Below, piece after piece: positions 1-8,896 of a stretch of 64,000 bases of DNA. Made by a program: the position numbers and the translations under genes. This DNA is from Ciceribacter sichuanensis (GTDB taxonomy: Bacteria > Pseudomonadota > Alphaproteobacteria > Rhizobiales > Rhizobiaceae): positions 55,405 through 119,404 of the forward strand of contig NZ_JAMXLX010000011.1 in NCBI RefSeq assembly GCF_024055605.1. The letters are read 5' to 3'. Each line of letters starts with the position of its first letter. Position 1 is the stretch's first letter. A model generated the notes under the pieces. The model saw nothing but the letters and a program-made list of their open reading frames with translations. It was not told where the DNA came from and ran no database searches.

Positions 1-575
1 CCGCCCGCCTGCTCCGGCGTTTCGCCGCAAGACGCACCGCGGAACTCGTCGCTTCGAGCGGGTTGAGCGACGAGTTTTCCCCCGCCATTCCCCAGCACGA
101 GGTCTCCTCGATCAATGACGAGAGCTGCGTCGCACTTGTACAGGCGCTCCAGCCCAAGGCCATCCTGCTGGTGAGCACGCGCCTGATGTCGCCGGCTGTT
201 CTGGCCTCCATGCCCTGCCCGGTCATCAACCTGCATGCCGGCATCAATCCCGCCTATCGCGGCCAGATGGGCGGTTACTGGTCGCTGGTGGAGCGTGACA
301 GCGGAAACTTCGGTGCGACCGTCCATCTGGTCGACGCCGGAACCGATACCGGCGGCACGCTCTATGAAGTTCGCACCGCGCCGGGAAAAGGCGATTTTGT
401 CTCGACTTATCCTCTCGTCCTGACGATTGCGGCGCTCGACATTACCCGGAAGGCCGTCGAAGATGCGCTGGCCGGACGCCTGTCGCCCCATCAGCCCGGC
501 GGGCCTTCGGCAATGCGCTTTCCGCCCGCCATATGGGACTGGCTGCGTCACGGCCTCACGCGTGGCGTCTGGTAA
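1..575 (+). CDS. Formyltransferase-family protein (5' end outside window)
   Basis: The frame is open from the first bases of the window, so the true start lies upstream. The visible part has the formyltransferase core: an NLHAGINPAYRG stretch supplying the Asn-x-His pair, and about 35 residues later VDAGTDTGG supplying the Asp; this N/H/D set is the catalytic triad of 10-formyl-THF-dependent enzymes such as PurN and Fmt. A Trp-rich C-terminal tail replaces any recognisable second domain. It is the first visible gene of a C1/corrinoid cluster, so a role in handling formyl-THF is reasonable, but its acceptor is unknown. Confidence 0.8.
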   Translation, partial: ARLLRRFAARRTAELVASSGLSDEFSPAIPQHEVSSINDESCVALVQALQPKAILLVSTRLMSPAVLASMPCPVINLHAGINPAYRGQMGGYWSLVERDSGNFGATVHLVDAGTDTGGTLYEVRTAPGKGDFVSTYPLVLTIAALDITRKAVEDALAGRLSPHQPGGPSAMRFPPAIWDWLRHGLTRGVW

Positions 576-672
576 TTCGGTGCGACGTCGCTTTTTGCCA
601 TATGCGACGTCGTCAGAAGCGCAGTCCCTCGCCTGAGCCACGTGCATTCTGACGGAAAAGGGGAGTGAAGAC

Positions 673-975
673 ATGGCCGACAGGATTATCGTCTACTGGC
701 GCGACATACCCGCCCAGGTCATCGTCAAGCAGGGCAGGAAAACGGCAAAACGGGAGTTGTCGCTGCGGTTTACCGAGGCGATCGACATGTGCGCCATGCG
801 CACCGGTGCGGCCGAGACCGACGACTATCTCGCGGAATGGCGCAAGGGCGATCCGATCCCGGTCGGTGACGATCTGGAAGCCGAAGCCGACAAGGCCGCG
901 GCCGAGATCGAGGCGGCCTACGACAAGGCCCGTCTCGTCGCTCTCGTCCATGCCGGAGGCCGGGACAATGGCTGA
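673..975 (+). CDS. 'Virulence factor' family small protein of the C1 cluster
   Basis: A 100-aa soluble protein beginning MADRIIVYWRDIPAQVI, with a Shine-Dalgarno-like GGGGAG upstream of ATG 673. It matches what I know as the small 'virulence factor' family (PF13769), a name kept for historical reasons; in rhizobia it travels with methylenetetrahydrofolate reductase genes. The C-terminal half is acidic and helical. Its stop overlaps the next start by 8 bp, indicating translational coupling. The biochemical role is unknown; an accessory role with the MTHFR pair downstream is inferred from context only. Confidence 0.75.
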   Translation: MADRIIVYWRDIPAQVIVKQGRKTAKRELSLRFTEAIDMCAMRTGAAETDDYLAEWRKGDPIPVGDDLEAEADKAAAEIEAAYDKARLVALVHAGGRDNG

Positions 976-1552
976 GGTAAGGCCGATCAAGGGCAATGCC
1001 GCGCCCGCCGCAAAGGCCGCTTCCGGCGCTTATACGCCGTCCAGCGTGTCGCCCAACCGCCGCGCGCGCCGTTCCTATACCATCCGTCTCTGGTCCGTGC
1101 GTCATTCGCGGGCGCTGGAATGGTTCTATGCGCGTTTCGCCAACGCCTTCCTCTTTCTCCATCCTTTGTGGAAAAAGATTGGCTATGCCCGCGTCGAGCG
1201 GCCGGTGACCTTCGTCGAGCGCAACGTCAAGGGCCTGCTGTTCGACTGTCGAATGTGTGGCCAGTGCGTGCTGTCATCCACTGGCATGTCCTGTCCCATG
1301 AACTGTCCCAAGCAGCTCAGGAACGGTCCCTGCGGCGGCGTGCGCGCCAACGGCAATTGCGAGGTCGAGCCCGATATGCCCTGCGTCTGGGTTCAGGCCT
1401 GGGCGGGATCGCGCAACATGGTGCATGGAGAGGCGATCATGAAGGTGCAGAAGCCGGTGAACCAGTCCCTGCGCGAAACCTCTTCCTGGCTGCGCGTCAC
1501 CGCCGAAGCCGCCGAGGTCCGTGACACTCTCTCGAAGGATGCGAAGGCATGA
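968..1552 (+). CDS. Methylenetetrahydrofolate reductase C-terminal domain protein (Cys-rich)
   Basis: A 194-aa protein starting at ATG 968 inside the end of the preceding gene; the upstream open frame is not used. The centre carries a dense cysteine cluster (CRMCGQC, then CPMNC, then CGG and two further Cys), the signature of the MTHFR_C family (PF12225), thought to bind an iron-sulfur centre and pass electrons to or from the MTHFR flavin. A basic N-terminus precedes it. It overlaps the MTHFR gene by 4 bp (ATGA), which supports a functional pair. The iron-sulfur centre is inferred, not shown. Confidence 0.85.
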   Translation: MAEVRPIKGNAAPAAKAASGAYTPSSVSPNRRARRSYTIRLWSVRHSRALEWFYARFANAFLFLHPLWKKIGYARVERPVTFVERNVKGLLFDCRMCGQCVLSSTGMSCPMNCPKQLRNGPCGGVRANGNCEVEPDMPCVWVQAWAGSRNMVHGEAIMKVQKPVNQSLRETSSWLRVTAEAAEVRDTLSKDAKA

Positions 1553-2640
1553 GCCCCGATATCAATCCCCATGATCCCGGCGCACCCCTCGATCCGCTTC
1601 CCGGTCATTCCTCCCGCGGCCGCCTCGAACGCGTGCTGCGTCGCGGCGAATTCGCCGTCACCGCCGAACTTAACCCGCCCGACAGCGCCAATCCGCATGA
1701 TGTCTATGAGCGCGCGTCGATCTTCGACGGCTGGGTCGACGGCATCAACGCCGTGGATGCGTCCGGCGCCAATTGCCACATGTCCTCTGTCGGCATCTGC
1801 GCGCTGCTGACGCGCATGGGCTATGCCCCGATCATGCAGATCGCCTGCCGCGACAAGAACCGCATCGCCATTCAGGGCGATGTTCTCGGCGCTTCCGCCA
1901 TGGGCGTGCAGAACATCATGTGCCTGACCGGCGATGGCGTGCAGGCCGGCGACCAGCCGGGTGCCAAACCGGTTTTCGACCTCGACTGCATGTCGCTTTT
2001 GGAAACCGTGCGCACCATGCGCGACCAGTCGAAATTCCTCTCCGGCCGCAAGCTCACCTCGCCGCCGCAGGTCTTCCTCGGCGCCGCCATCAATCCGTTC
2101 GCTCCGCCTTACGATTTCCGGCCTTACCGCCTCGCCAAGAAGATCGAGGCCGGCGCACAGTTCGTGCAGAGCCAGTACTGCTTCGACGTGCCGATGTTTC
2201 GCGAATACATGAAGAAGGTCCGCGATCTCGGCTTGCACGAGAAATGCTTCATCCTCGTCGGTGTTGGTCCGCTCGCCTCGGCCAAGACGGCCAAGTGGAT
2301 CCGTTCCAACGTCCCCGGCATCCACATTCCCGATACCGTTATAAAGCGTCTGGAGGGTGCGGAGGACCAGAAGAAGGAAGGCAAGCAGCTCTGCATCGAC
2401 ATCATCAACGAGGTGAAGGAGATCGAGGGCATCTCCGGCGTCCACGTCATGGCCTATCGCCAGGAGGAATATGTCGCCGAGATCGTCCATGAATCGGGCG
2501 TCCTGAAGGGCCGCAAGCCGTGGCAGCGCGAAGCGAGCCCCAGCGATGCGCTCGTCGCGGAACGGCTCGAGGCGATCCGTGGAGAGAAGCTCGAGGATCA
2601 GCAGCAACTTGCCGAAAAAGCCGCCAGCCATCCGCATTGA
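1549..2640 (+). CDS. Methylenetetrahydrofolate reductase (metF-like, corrinoid cluster type)
   Basis: A 363-aa flavin-dependent TIM-barrel enzyme that interconverts methyl-THF and methylene-THF. Recognisable family blocks are the N-terminal AVTAELNPP with the catalytic Glu, QIACRDKNR, CLTGDG and the GAQFVQSQYCFD block. It starts in an ATGA overlap with the Cys-rich partner gene. In this setting the likely direction is oxidation of methyl-THF made by the methyltransferase downstream, rather than the methionine-synthesis direction of housekeeping MetF; that direction is an inference from the neighbours. Confidence 0.9.
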   Translation: MSPDINPHDPGAPLDPLPGHSSRGRLERVLRRGEFAVTAELNPPDSANPHDVYERASIFDGWVDGINAVDASGANCHMSSVGICALLTRMGYAPIMQIACRDKNRIAIQGDVLGASAMGVQNIMCLTGDGVQAGDQPGAKPVFDLDCMSLLETVRTMRDQSKFLSGRKLTSPPQVFLGAAINPFAPPYDFRPYRLAKKIEAGAQFVQSQYCFDVPMFREYMKKVRDLGLHEKCFILVGVGPLASAKTAKWIRSNVPGIHIPDTVIKRLEGAEDQKKEGKQLCIDIINEVKEIEGISGVHVMAYRQEEYVAEIVHESGVLKGRKPWQREASPSDALVAERLEAIRGEKLEDQQQLAEKAASHPH

Positions 2641-2741
2641 ACGCGGCGTTTGGCCACCAGCCGCCGCCCCCCACGCTGCCCTTGTAACCCATTTCCCGGC
2701 ACGCTAGACCTCATTGACGCGCGCCCGACCGGAGGACCGAA

Positions 2742-3707
2742 ATGACCCGTACCATCGTCGCATCCGCAACCCGAGAAATCATCATCGGCTTCGACCAGCC
2801 GTTCTGCGTCATCGGGGAGCGCATCAATCCGACCGGCCGCAAGAAGCTCGCCGCGGAAATGATCGAGGGCAATTTCGACACCGTCATCAAGGATGCGCTG
2901 GAACAGGTCGCCGCAGGCGCCACCATGCTCGACGTCAATGCGGGCGTCACCGCCGTCAACCCGAACGAGACCGAGCCGCCGCTCCTCGTCAAGACCATGG
3001 AAATCGTCCAGGGTCTCGTCGACGTGCCCCTGTCGATCGACAGCTCCGTGACCGCCGCCATCGAGGCCGCCCTCAAGATCGCCAAGGGCCGGCCGCTGAT
3101 CAATTCCGTCACCGGCGAGGAAGAAAAGCTCGAAGCCATCCTGCCGCTCTGCAAGAAATACGACGTGCCGGTCGTCGCGATCTCCAATGACGAGACCGGC
3201 ATTTCGCAGGATCCCGACGTCCGTTTCGCTGTCGCAAAGAAGATCGTCGAGCGCGCCGCCGATTACGGCATCAAGCCGCATGACATCGTCGTCGACCCGC
3301 TGGTCATGCCGATCGGCGCCATCGGTTCGGCCGGCCTGCAGGTCTTCGCCCTCATCCGACGCCTGCGCGAGGAGCTGAAGGTCAACACCACCTGCGGCCT
3401 TTCCAACATCTCCTTCGGTCTGCCCCATCGCCACGGCATCAATGCCGGCTTCATCCCGATGGTCATCGGCGCCGGCATGACGAGCGCGATCATGAACCCC
3501 TGCCGCCCGGCCGAAATGGAGGCCGTGCGCGCCGCCAACGTTCTGAACGGCACCGACGAGCATTGCTACAACTGGATCAAGACCTACCGCGACTACAAGC
3601 CGGCCGAAGGCGGCGCGGCCGCAGCCGCCCCGGCATCCGCCTCGACCGGAGGCGGTCGCCGCGGCGGTCGCGCCGCGCGCGTGGGTGGCGGTGCTGCCAG
3701 CGAGTAA
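2742..3707 (+). CDS. Methyltetrahydrofolate:corrinoid methyltransferase (MeTr, pterin-binding family)
   Basis: A 321-aa pterin-binding TIM-barrel protein (dihydropteroate-synthase-like fold). Visible family blocks are IGERINPTGRKK, MLDVNAGV, LSIDSSV, INSVTGEEEK and CGLSNISFGLPHR. MeTr enzymes move a methyl group between a corrinoid protein and THF. No fused cobalamin-binding domain is present, so a separate corrinoid protein is needed; none is in the window. The C-terminal 35 residues are a low-complexity Ala/Gly/Arg tail that is not part of the fold. It lies 101 bp after the MTHFR gene, on the same strand. Confidence 0.9.
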   Translation: MTRTIVASATREIIIGFDQPFCVIGERINPTGRKKLAAEMIEGNFDTVIKDALEQVAAGATMLDVNAGVTAVNPNETEPPLLVKTMEIVQGLVDVPLSIDSSVTAAIEAALKIAKGRPLINSVTGEEEKLEAILPLCKKYDVPVVAISNDETGISQDPDVRFAVAKKIVERAADYGIKPHDIVVDPLVMPIGAIGSAGLQVFALIRRLREELKVNTTCGLSNISFGLPHRHGINAGFIPMVIGAGMTSAIMNPCRPAEMEAVRAANVLNGTDEHCYNWIKTYRDYKPAEGGAAAAAPASASTGGGRRGGRAARVGGGAASE

Positions 3708-3845
3708 TGACAGGCCTTTACCAGAGCATACCCGATACGATCACCCGCGGGCATCGCCTTCGGGTGATCTTTGGTTCTCGGCAAGCGGGAACGGACCACA
3801 GCAACAATCTGGATCGCGTTCCTTGACGACGCTGGAAAGATAGAT

Positions 3846-5882
3846 ATGACCGACGCCTCCAAAGACCATCTCGTCCTCTTCATGCCGTCCGGCAAGCGTG
3901 GCCGGTTCCCTGCGGGAACCCCCGTGCTCGATGCCGCCCGTTCGCTCGGTGTCTATGTCGAGAGCGTCTGCGGTGGCCGCGCCACCTGCGGCCGCTGTCA
4001 GATCGAGGTGCAGGAGGGCAATTTCGCCAAGCACGGCATCGTGTCCTCCAACGAGCACATCTCGCCGATCGGCCCGAAGGAAGAGCGCTACGATCGTGTC
4101 CGCGGTCTCCCCGAGGGTCGCCGCCTCTCCTGTTCGGCCACCATCCAGGGCGACCTCGTGGTCGATGTGCCGCAGGATACGGTCGTCAATGCGCAGGTGG
4201 TACGCAAGGCCGCGACCGACCGCGTGATCGAACGCAATCCGGCCGTCCACCTCTGCTATGTCGAGGTCGACGAACCCGACATGCACAAGCCGCTCGGCGA
4301 TCTCGATCGTCTCAAGGTCATGCTGGAAAAGGACTGGGGCTATTCCGACCTGCAGGTCGCATCTTACCTTTTTCCCGAACTCCAGAAGATCCTGCGCAAG
4401 GGCGACTGGGCGGTAACCGCCGCGATCCATCGCGACAGCCCGACCTCGCGTCCAACCATCATCGCCCTCTGGCCCGGCCTGCACAACGAAGCCTATGGCC
4501 TTGCCTGTGATATCGGCTCGACCACCATAGCCATGCATCTGGTGTCGCTGCTATCAGGCCGCGTCGTCGGATCGTCAGGCGCATCCAATCCGCAGATCCG
4601 CTTCGGCGAGGATCTGATGAGCCGCGTCTCCTATGTGATGATGAACCCGGATGGACGCGAGGCCATGACCAAGGCCGTGCGTCAGGCGATCAACGAACTC
4701 ACCGACAAGGTCTGTGCCGAAGGCGGCGTATCACGCACCGACATCCTCGACAGCGTCTTCGTCGCCAACCCGATCATGCATCACCTGTTCCTCGGCATCG
4801 ATCCGACCGAACTCGGCCAGGCGCCCTTCGCACTCGCCGTCTCCGGTGCGGTCTCCTGCGAGGCAAGGGACATCGAGCTTGCCCTCAATCCCGGCGCCCG
4901 CACCTATCTCCTGCCCTGCATCGCCGGCCACGTCGGCGCTGACGCGGCGGGCGCAACGCTCGCCGAAGGGCCACACCGGCAGGATCGCATGATGCTGCTC
5001 GTAGACGTCGGCACCAATGCCGAGATCGTTCTCGGTAACAGCAATCGCGTCGTTGCCGCATCCTCGCCCACCGGCCCCGCTTTCGAAGGCGCGGAAATCT
5101 CGTGTGGACAGCGCGCGGCCCCCGGCGCCATCGAGCGTGTCCGCATCGATCCGCAAACCCTCGATCCTCGCTTCAAGGTCATCGGCGTGGAGCAGTGGTC
5201 GGACGAGCCCGGTTTTGCCGAAGGCACAGAGAAAGTCGGTATCACCGGCATCTGCGGCTCGGCGATCATCGAAGTCGTCGCGGAAATGTATCTCTCCGGC
5301 GTCATCTCCGCCGATGGCGTGGTGGACGGTTCGCTTGCCGCCCGCAGTCCCCGCATTCTGGAAAACGGCCGCACCTTCTCCTACCTGCTGCACGACGGTG
5401 CGCAGAAGATCAGCGTGACGCAGAACGACGTGCGCGCCATCCAGCTCGCCAAGGCCGCGCTCTATGCCGGTATCAAACTGTTGATGGAAAAGCAGGAAGT
5501 AGAGACGGTCGACACGATCCGCTTCGCCGGCGCCTTCGGTTCCTTCATCGATCCGAAATACGCCATGGTGCTCGGCCTCATTCCCGATTGCGATCTCGCC
5601 GAGGTCAAGGCCGTCGGCAATGCCGCCGGCACCGGGGCCCTGATGGCGCTTCTCAACCGCGACCACCGGCGCGAAATCGAGGAAACCGTTACGCGGATCG
5701 AAAAGATCGAAACCGCGCTGGAGCCCCACTTCCAGCAATTGTTCGTCGATGCCATGGCCCTGCCCAACAAGGTCGACGCCTTCCCGCATCTTTCGACGGT
5801 GGTGACGCTGCCTGAACCGAAGACTTTGGCAGATGGCGATGCGGGCGGCGCAGGACGGCGGCGGCGCAGAAGCCGCGACTAG
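3846..5882 (+). CDS. ASKHA-domain reductive activator of corrinoid proteins (RACo-like)
   Basis: A 678-aa protein; ATG 3846 is preferred because GGAAAG precedes it and the ferredoxin domain begins right after. Residues about 5-95 form a plant-type [2Fe-2S] domain with VCGGRATCGRC and a fourth Cys in RLSC. The rest is the DUF4445 ASKHA ATPase region with CDIGSTT and DVGTNAE nucleotide-binding blocks. RACo proteins use ATP to drive reduction of inactive Co(II) corrinoid back to Co(I). It completes the visible methyl-transfer module and argues that the cluster depends on cobalamin even in an apparently aerobic lineage. Confidence 0.9.
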   Translation: MTDASKDHLVLFMPSGKRGRFPAGTPVLDAARSLGVYVESVCGGRATCGRCQIEVQEGNFAKHGIVSSNEHISPIGPKEERYDRVRGLPEGRRLSCSATIQGDLVVDVPQDTVVNAQVVRKAATDRVIERNPAVHLCYVEVDEPDMHKPLGDLDRLKVMLEKDWGYSDLQVASYLFPELQKILRKGDWAVTAAIHRDSPTSRPTIIALWPGLHNEAYGLACDIGSTTIAMHLVSLLSGRVVGSSGASNPQIRFGEDLMSRVSYVMMNPDGREAMTKAVRQAINELTDKVCAEGGVSRTDILDSVFVANPIMHHLFLGIDPTELGQAPFALAVSGAVSCEARDIELALNPGARTYLLPCIAGHVGADAAGATLAEGPHRQDRMMLLVDVGTNAEIVLGNSNRVVAASSPTGPAFEGAEISCGQRAAPGAIERVRIDPQTLDPRFKVIGVEQWSDEPGFAEGTEKVGITGICGSAIIEVVAEMYLSGVISADGVVDGSLAARSPRILENGRTFSYLLHDGAQKISVTQNDVRAIQLAKAALYAGIKLLMEKQEVETVDTIRFAGAFGSFIDPKYAMVLGLIPDCDLAEVKAVGNAAGTGALMALLNRDHRREIEETVTRIEKIETALEPHFQQLFVDAMALPNKVDAFPHLSTVVTLPEPKTLADGDAGGAGRRRRRSRD

Positions 5883-5913
5883 ACAACGGATGGATTTATC
5901 TTCCGATGGGACT

Positions 5914-5941
5914 GGCCGCCGCATGCAATCATCCGGCGGCC
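5914..5941 (+). terminator. GC-rich hairpin after the corrinoid activator gene
   Basis: GGCCGCCG and CGGCGGCC form an 8-bp perfect stem 31 bp after the stop codon. There is no T-tract, so it may instead be half of the larger repeat cluster that follows. Confidence 0.4.
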
Positions 5942-5952
5942 TCCGTTTCAGC

Positions 5953-5992
5953 GCATCGGCCCGAAAATTGGAATCGATTTTCGGGCCGATGC
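5953..5992. terminator. Long bidirectional hairpin between convergent genes
   Basis: A perfect 15-bp inverted repeat (GCATCGGCCCGAAAA and its complement) with a 10-nt loop. The A-run and T-run at the inner ends continue the stem, so it can act on either strand. It sits between the convergent corrinoid activator and autotransporter genes. Its sequence resembles palindromic intergenic repeats that are common in rhizobial genomes. Confidence 0.6.
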
Positions 5993-6007
5993 ATAGATTC
6001 AAGATGT

Positions 6008-6049
6008 TAGAGCATCCTTTGTGCGTCCAGATGGATGCACGGCGCTCTA
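6008..6049. repeat. Palindromic repeat overlapping autotransporter stop codon
   Basis: Nested inverted repeats: TAGAGC pairs with GCTCTA, and GTGCGTCC with GGATGCAC (one wobble). The outer arm contains the stop codon of the autotransporter on the minus strand. It resembles a rhizobial extragenic palindrome. Confidence 0.5.
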
Positions 6050-8575
6050 GAACGTGGTCTTCAGGCCGAGGCGACCGGTATAAGAGACGGATTCATCCGT
6101 ATAAACGGTTCCTTCCACGCCACCATAAATGCTCATCGCTTCCTTGATCTGCACGTCGAAGGAAGCGCCGAGACGCAAGCCAACCACATTGCGGGCCGAC
6201 GAGTCCGTCAGCTTGAACTCCGTGTCATCGAGGCTTGCCCTATAGCCGGTGTCGCCAAGGTTTTGCGTATCGACGACGGCGCCGGAGAAGGAGACTGCGG
6301 CGGCCCGGCCAGACTGCAGCATGGTGCGACGGGTGAGATCCATCTGCAGCCGGCCTTCCAGCGAGTGCGTTTCACTGGAGTTGTAGCTGAGGTTCTGGGA
6401 AGAGCCGTTTTCCGTGTAGTCGTCATAGAAGGCGCCGACATAACGCAGACGTGCGCTCGGCGTCAGCGACCACTCGGGCACGATGTCAAAGGCCTGGCTG
6501 ACGGACAGCTCGGGCGAGAGATACCATCCCCAGAAATCGCCTTTTGCCCATTCTGTGCCGGCATTGATCGACCGCTTCGTTTCGTTGTCGATCGCACCGA
6601 GCGTGAACGAGCCGTTGACGAGGAGCCCTTCGACCGGAACAGAGCCATAAAAGCCCAGGAATGCCGTCCGCCCCTCGATCGAACTGCTGTCGTCGCTGAG
6701 TTCGGCGTTGACGGCGCCCGCACCGGCGAAAAGCCCGATACGCATGTCGCCGAACTGCCGATCGGCGCCTGCGATCAGGCCGTAGTGATAGATATTGCTT
6801 TCGAGGTCGTCAGAAGTTCCCGGCTGATGGCGGCCGCCGCCGAAAACGCGAGCCCAGAACAGGTTGCCGGAACGATCGACCGCCAGTCCATCGCTGATGC
6901 TGGCGATCGCCTGCTGAGACGGCGTAACCTGCTTTTCCTCTACATAGGCCAGCGGCTCGGCTCCAGGCCCTGCACCTGCGATGTCGCCCGGCCTCTGGAT
7001 GTCAAGCGCGAGGATGCTGCCGATCACGTCGGAAACCGAGCTTGTATACTGGTTGGCGATATTGGCGATCGGGGTCGCCGTCACGACGTTGATCGTCCCC
7101 GTGGTGTCGGCATCGCTGAGCACGAGAACCTGCGACGAGTTGTCGAGCGTGATGCTGTTTTCCGACGCGATATAATTGGCTGAAGGTATCCGGTAGCTGC
7201 CCGCTCCGAAGGTCGTGCTGTTGCCGGTCGTATTGTTGTAATCGACCACGCCGTGGAAGGCGGACCCTGGCAGAATGTTCAGCGTATTTCCGCCGGCGCC
7301 GTAGAAGATGGAAGCGGTGTCGCCGCTGATACTACCCGATGACGTGATGCTGTTTCCTGACCCTTCCAGATAGACGCCGTAGGTCGCGGCATCGATGGAT
7401 CCGCTATTGGACAGGCGTGCGCCCCGCAAGGTGACGCCCTCACCCTCCAGTGCCTTGACCGTGCCGCTATTTTCAATAGCGATCTGCCCGCCACCGGTCA
7501 CCGCATCGATGCCGCTTTGACCGGTGATTTCACCGCTGTTGACGATCGAGATGTCGCCAAGATCGGCCTCCGCCGATACGGCAATATCGTCAGGCGCATA
7601 AACGGTGCCGGAGTTGACGATCGAGATGTCGCCGGAAATCTCCGCATAAGCCTGAATGCCGAAGTGTCCCGCGCCGGAATCCGTAATCGACGTATCGTCA
7701 TAGGCACCCGCCCAGCCGCTGTTCACGATCGTCACGTCACCCATCGTGCTCCAGGCCTGCAGCGCGATGTCGTCATAGGCTGTCACGTTGCCCGAATTGT
7801 GAAGCGAAGCGTCGCCCGAGGCGGACCAGGCGACAAGCCCCTGGCGCGTCTCGGATGATACAGTCCCGGTATTTGTTATGGTCGAAAGGCCATGATAGTT
7901 GATGCTGCGTATGCCGGCTGTATAGGCATCCACCACCCCGTTGTTGACGATGGACACCAGCACCGGCGACGCATCGGTGTCATTGTACCCCCCGTCGCCG
8001 TAAAGCCCTCGCTCCGTCATCGACGTGACATGGCCGTTATTGACGATCGAGACATTTCCCTGGTTTGTCGTGACCGTGATGCCCGGACCGACAAGAGTTG
8101 CGGTAACCGTCGCGTTGTTTACGATCGAAATGTCGCCGGACACATCGTTCCGCAGCCAGACCGCGCCGAAGCCGCCGGCAGACGTGATCGACACGCCTTC
8201 TCCGATATAGACATCGAGATCGTGATCCGCCGCGAAGGTCTGCGAATAGACCGCGCTGTAGCTGGGATTGTTGATGACGGTGTTGCCGGTGATGCTAAGC
8301 GTTTGGGTCGTCGGCGTAGCGGATGTGTTGATGGGCGCTAATTCCACGCCGACCGTTGTCTCGTCGACCACAGACAGTGACGAGTTCCCCGATGACGCGT
8401 AGCCCTGTATGAAGGTTGCATCGCAATTGCTGCTGACAAACGGCCCCGAAAAGGTGCAACTGGCCAGCGCCTCGCTCGGCAATATCGGCGCCGATGCTGC
8501 CAAGGCCGAACACGCCATCAAAAGCCGGAACTTCTTTTGTCTCAGCCCGCGGAATCTGTCTTCGTTCAATGCCAT
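6047..8575 (-). CDS. Autotransporter (type V secretion) with repetitive beta-helix passenger
   Basis: An 842-aa protein. An N-terminal signal peptide ends near SEALAS. The passenger (about residues 45-540) has many degenerate repeats of the type GDISIVNSGTV and ISIVNNG, as expected for a right-handed beta-helix. The C-terminal 280 residues match an autotransporter beta-barrel and end in Phe (KTTF), the usual barrel-assembly signal. Probable role is a surface-exposed adhesin or similar; no protease or lipase motif is seen. It is monocistronic, convergent with the C1 cluster, and has a perfect palindrome upstream that could bind a regulator. Confidence 0.88.
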   Translation of the reverse strand: MALNEDRFRGLRQKKFRLLMACSALAASAPILPSEALASCTFSGPFVSSNCDATFIQGYASSGNSSLSVVDETTVGVELAPINTSATPTTQTLSITGNTVINNPSYSAVYSQTFAADHDLDVYIGEGVSITSAGGFGAVWLRNDVSGDISIVNNATVTATLVGPGITVTTNQGNVSIVNNGHVTSMTERGLYGDGGYNDTDASPVLVSIVNNGVVDAYTAGIRSINYHGLSTITNTGTVSSETRQGLVAWSASGDASLHNSGNVTAYDDIALQAWSTMGDVTIVNSGWAGAYDDTSITDSGAGHFGIQAYAEISGDISIVNSGTVYAPDDIAVSAEADLGDISIVNSGEITGQSGIDAVTGGGQIAIENSGTVKALEGEGVTLRGARLSNSGSIDAATYGVYLEGSGNSITSSGSISGDTASIFYGAGGNTLNILPGSAFHGVVDYNNTTGNSTTFGAGSYRIPSANYIASENSITLDNSSQVLVLSDADTTGTINVVTATPIANIANQYTSSVSDVIGSILALDIQRPGDIAGAGPGAEPLAYVEEKQVTPSQQAIASISDGLAVDRSGNLFWARVFGGGRHQPGTSDDLESNIYHYGLIAGADRQFGDMRIGLFAGAGAVNAELSDDSSSIEGRTAFLGFYGSVPVEGLLVNGSFTLGAIDNETKRSINAGTEWAKGDFWGWYLSPELSVSQAFDIVPEWSLTPSARLRYVGAFYDDYTENGSSQNLSYNSSETHSLEGRLQMDLTRRTMLQSGRAAAVSFSGAVVDTQNLGDTGYRASLDDTEFKLTDSSARNVVGLRLGASFDVQIKEAMSIYGGVEGTVYTDESVSYTGRLGLKTTF

Positions 8576-8662
8576 GTTGATTCTCGATACGTCGATAATG
8601 AATCAGACATTAACGTCGATGCGTCGCAACAAACAATCGCTGTGATTGTGGATATCTGCTTT

Positions 8663-8695
8663 ACACATATTCAGGATTGATTACCTAATATGTGT
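8663..8695. promoter_or_regulatory. Palindromic candidate operator upstream of autotransporter
   Basis: ACACATATT and AATATGTGT are perfect 9-bp inverted arms 15 nt apart, 88-120 bp upstream of the autotransporter start in an AT-rich 320-bp gap that holds no convincing gene. Confidence 0.4.
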
Positions 8696-8840
8696 GGAAA
8701 TTCAGCGACATATTGAAAGATTGGGTGATGCGGAGCGGACTTCGTATGTCACAGATCCAAAAAAGGTCGCCGCCGCCCGCGCCAACCTTTGTGGCAGAGT
8801 TGGCCCTGTCTTGGGGTCGTGCCGACGGCCAGTCAACGAA

Positions 8841-8873
8841 GAGGCCGCGCGGCAGGTTCTGTCACGCGGCCTC
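8841..8873 (-). terminator. Probable terminator of the LysR gene
   Basis: GAGGCCGCG and CGCGGCCTC form a 9-bp perfect stem just beyond the lysR stop on the minus strand. The T-tract is weak. Confidence 0.45.
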
Positions 8874-8896
8874 AGGCCTTGCAGGATGATGGTATG

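Noticed and set aside
4731..6002. A long minus-strand frame opposite the corrinoid activator
   Set aside because: No family resemblance, and the plus-strand ASKHA gene explains the open frame.
6035..7183. A plus-strand frame of 382 codons opposite the autotransporter barrel
   Set aside because: The minus-strand protein has signal peptide, repeats and barrel; the plus frame has none of these.
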